Of a stretch of DNA of 6,108 nt, positions 5,761-6,108 are shown one piece after another; positions within the stretch are counted from its first letter, which is position 1, and each line of letters begins with the position of its first letter. The stretch covers positions 1 to 6,108 of the forward strand of contig JAUWTT010000258.1 in assembly GCA_030614585.1 (NCBI GenBank), written 5' to 3'. A model generated the notes under the pieces. That model was not told where the DNA came from, made no database searches, and worked only from the letters and a program-made list of their open reading frames with translations. The position numbers and the translations under genes were made by a program. The DNA is from Acidobacteriota bacterium. GTDB lineage: Bacteria > Acidobacteriota > UBA6911 > RPQK01 > JAPXNP01.

Positions 5761-6108
5761 ATGGGACATTTGGCCAGATTGCAAGTCTTCACCCTGTGCC
5801 TTTCGGTGATTCTCGTCTTGAGCCTGACTCAGCTAACCTGGGCCCAGGACGAGGACGAGGTTAGCCTTGGCATCCAGCTGATGCAGCAGGGGGATTTGGA
5901 AAAGGCGCTGGTGGCATTCAGTGAAGCCAAGTTGAGTACCCCGGAAGATGCCAGGCCCTATTTCTTTTCGGGGCTCATTCTCTACCGAACCAACCAGGGC
6001 TTGCAGGCGATGGCAGAACTACAGAAAGCTGTGGAACTGGATCCGGGCAACCCAAGGTATTCGCTTTCTGCCTCAGAACTGCTATTGAGGACCGGGTACA
6101 AGTTCAAG
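5761..6108 (+). CDS. Secreted TPR protein, 5' part (cut by the right edge)
   Basis: The frame is open from ATG 5761 to the end of the window: 116 codons with no stop. Residues 1-29 form a Sec signal (R6, hydrophobic core about 9-22, likely cleavage after the Ala of LTWA, followed by QDEDE). TPR-like helices follow from about residue 35: GDLEKALVAFSEAK, then ARPYFFSGLILYRTNQGLQAMAELQKAVELDPGNPRY, the latter closing with the usual DPGN turn. An in-frame TAA at 5731 lies upstream with no ATG, GTG or TTG start between it and 5761, so this is the first usable start. There is no Shine-Dalgarno sequence. The mature N-terminus aligns without gaps to that of the TPR protein at 2412-3785, at roughly one third identity, so the two are probably paralogues. 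It runs in the same direction as the propeller gene, 121 bp after it. Its full length and C-terminal content are unknown. Confidence 0.85.
   Translation, partial: MGHLARLQVFTLCLSVILVLSLTQLTWAQDEDEVSLGIQLMQQGDLEKALVAFSEAKLSTPEDARPYFFSGLILYRTNQGLQAMAELQKAVELDPGNPRYSLSASELLLRTGYKFK

Overview
The window reads as about 6 kb of ordinary, gene-dense bacterial chromosome with mid-range GC. No rRNA, tRNA, CRISPR array or transposase is visible. The mix of genes suggests an uncultured environmental lineage, most likely Acidobacteriota or a neighbouring phylum: a secreted CRTAC1-type FG-GAP/UnbV_ASPIC protein beside secreted TPR proteins, an actinobacterial-type GT4 glycogen synthase, and a dispersed palindromic repeat built on CTTGGTGTC units. 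This taxonomic placement is inference from gene content only.

Layout. Bases 2-310 (+) hold the C-terminal part of a hypoxanthine phosphoribosyltransferase that enters from the left edge. A small two-helix membrane protein follows (314-610, +) and ends 8 bp from the stop of a convergent S4-domain Hsp15/RqcP-like gene (619-999, -). Upstream of that gene on the minus strand lie an 11-codon leader ORF with a near-perfect ribosome binding site (996-1031), a glycogen / maltose-1-phosphate synthase (1066-2286), a palindromic repeat (2339-2403) and a secreted TPR protein (2412-3785). An 87-bp divergent spacer separates the TPR gene from a large secreted beta-propeller protein with an UnbV_ASPIC tail (3873-5639, +). 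A second copy of the palindromic repeat (5677-5731) follows, then the start of another secreted TPR gene (5761 to the right edge, +) whose mature N-terminus resembles that of the first TPR protein.

How the genes may work together. The left part is housekeeping: purine salvage, ribosome rescue and storage-glucan synthesis. The right part looks like an exported module in which a calcium-loop beta-propeller protein is flanked by two paralogous TPR proteins. All three carry N-terminal export signals. Their partners and substrate cannot be read from the sequence.

The most interesting points are the hslR leader ORF, whose peptide ends in Asp-Pro-stop and whose stop overlaps the hslR start; the two related hairpin repeats at the 3' ends of the divergent TPR and propeller genes; and the paralogous TPR genes on both sides of the propeller gene.
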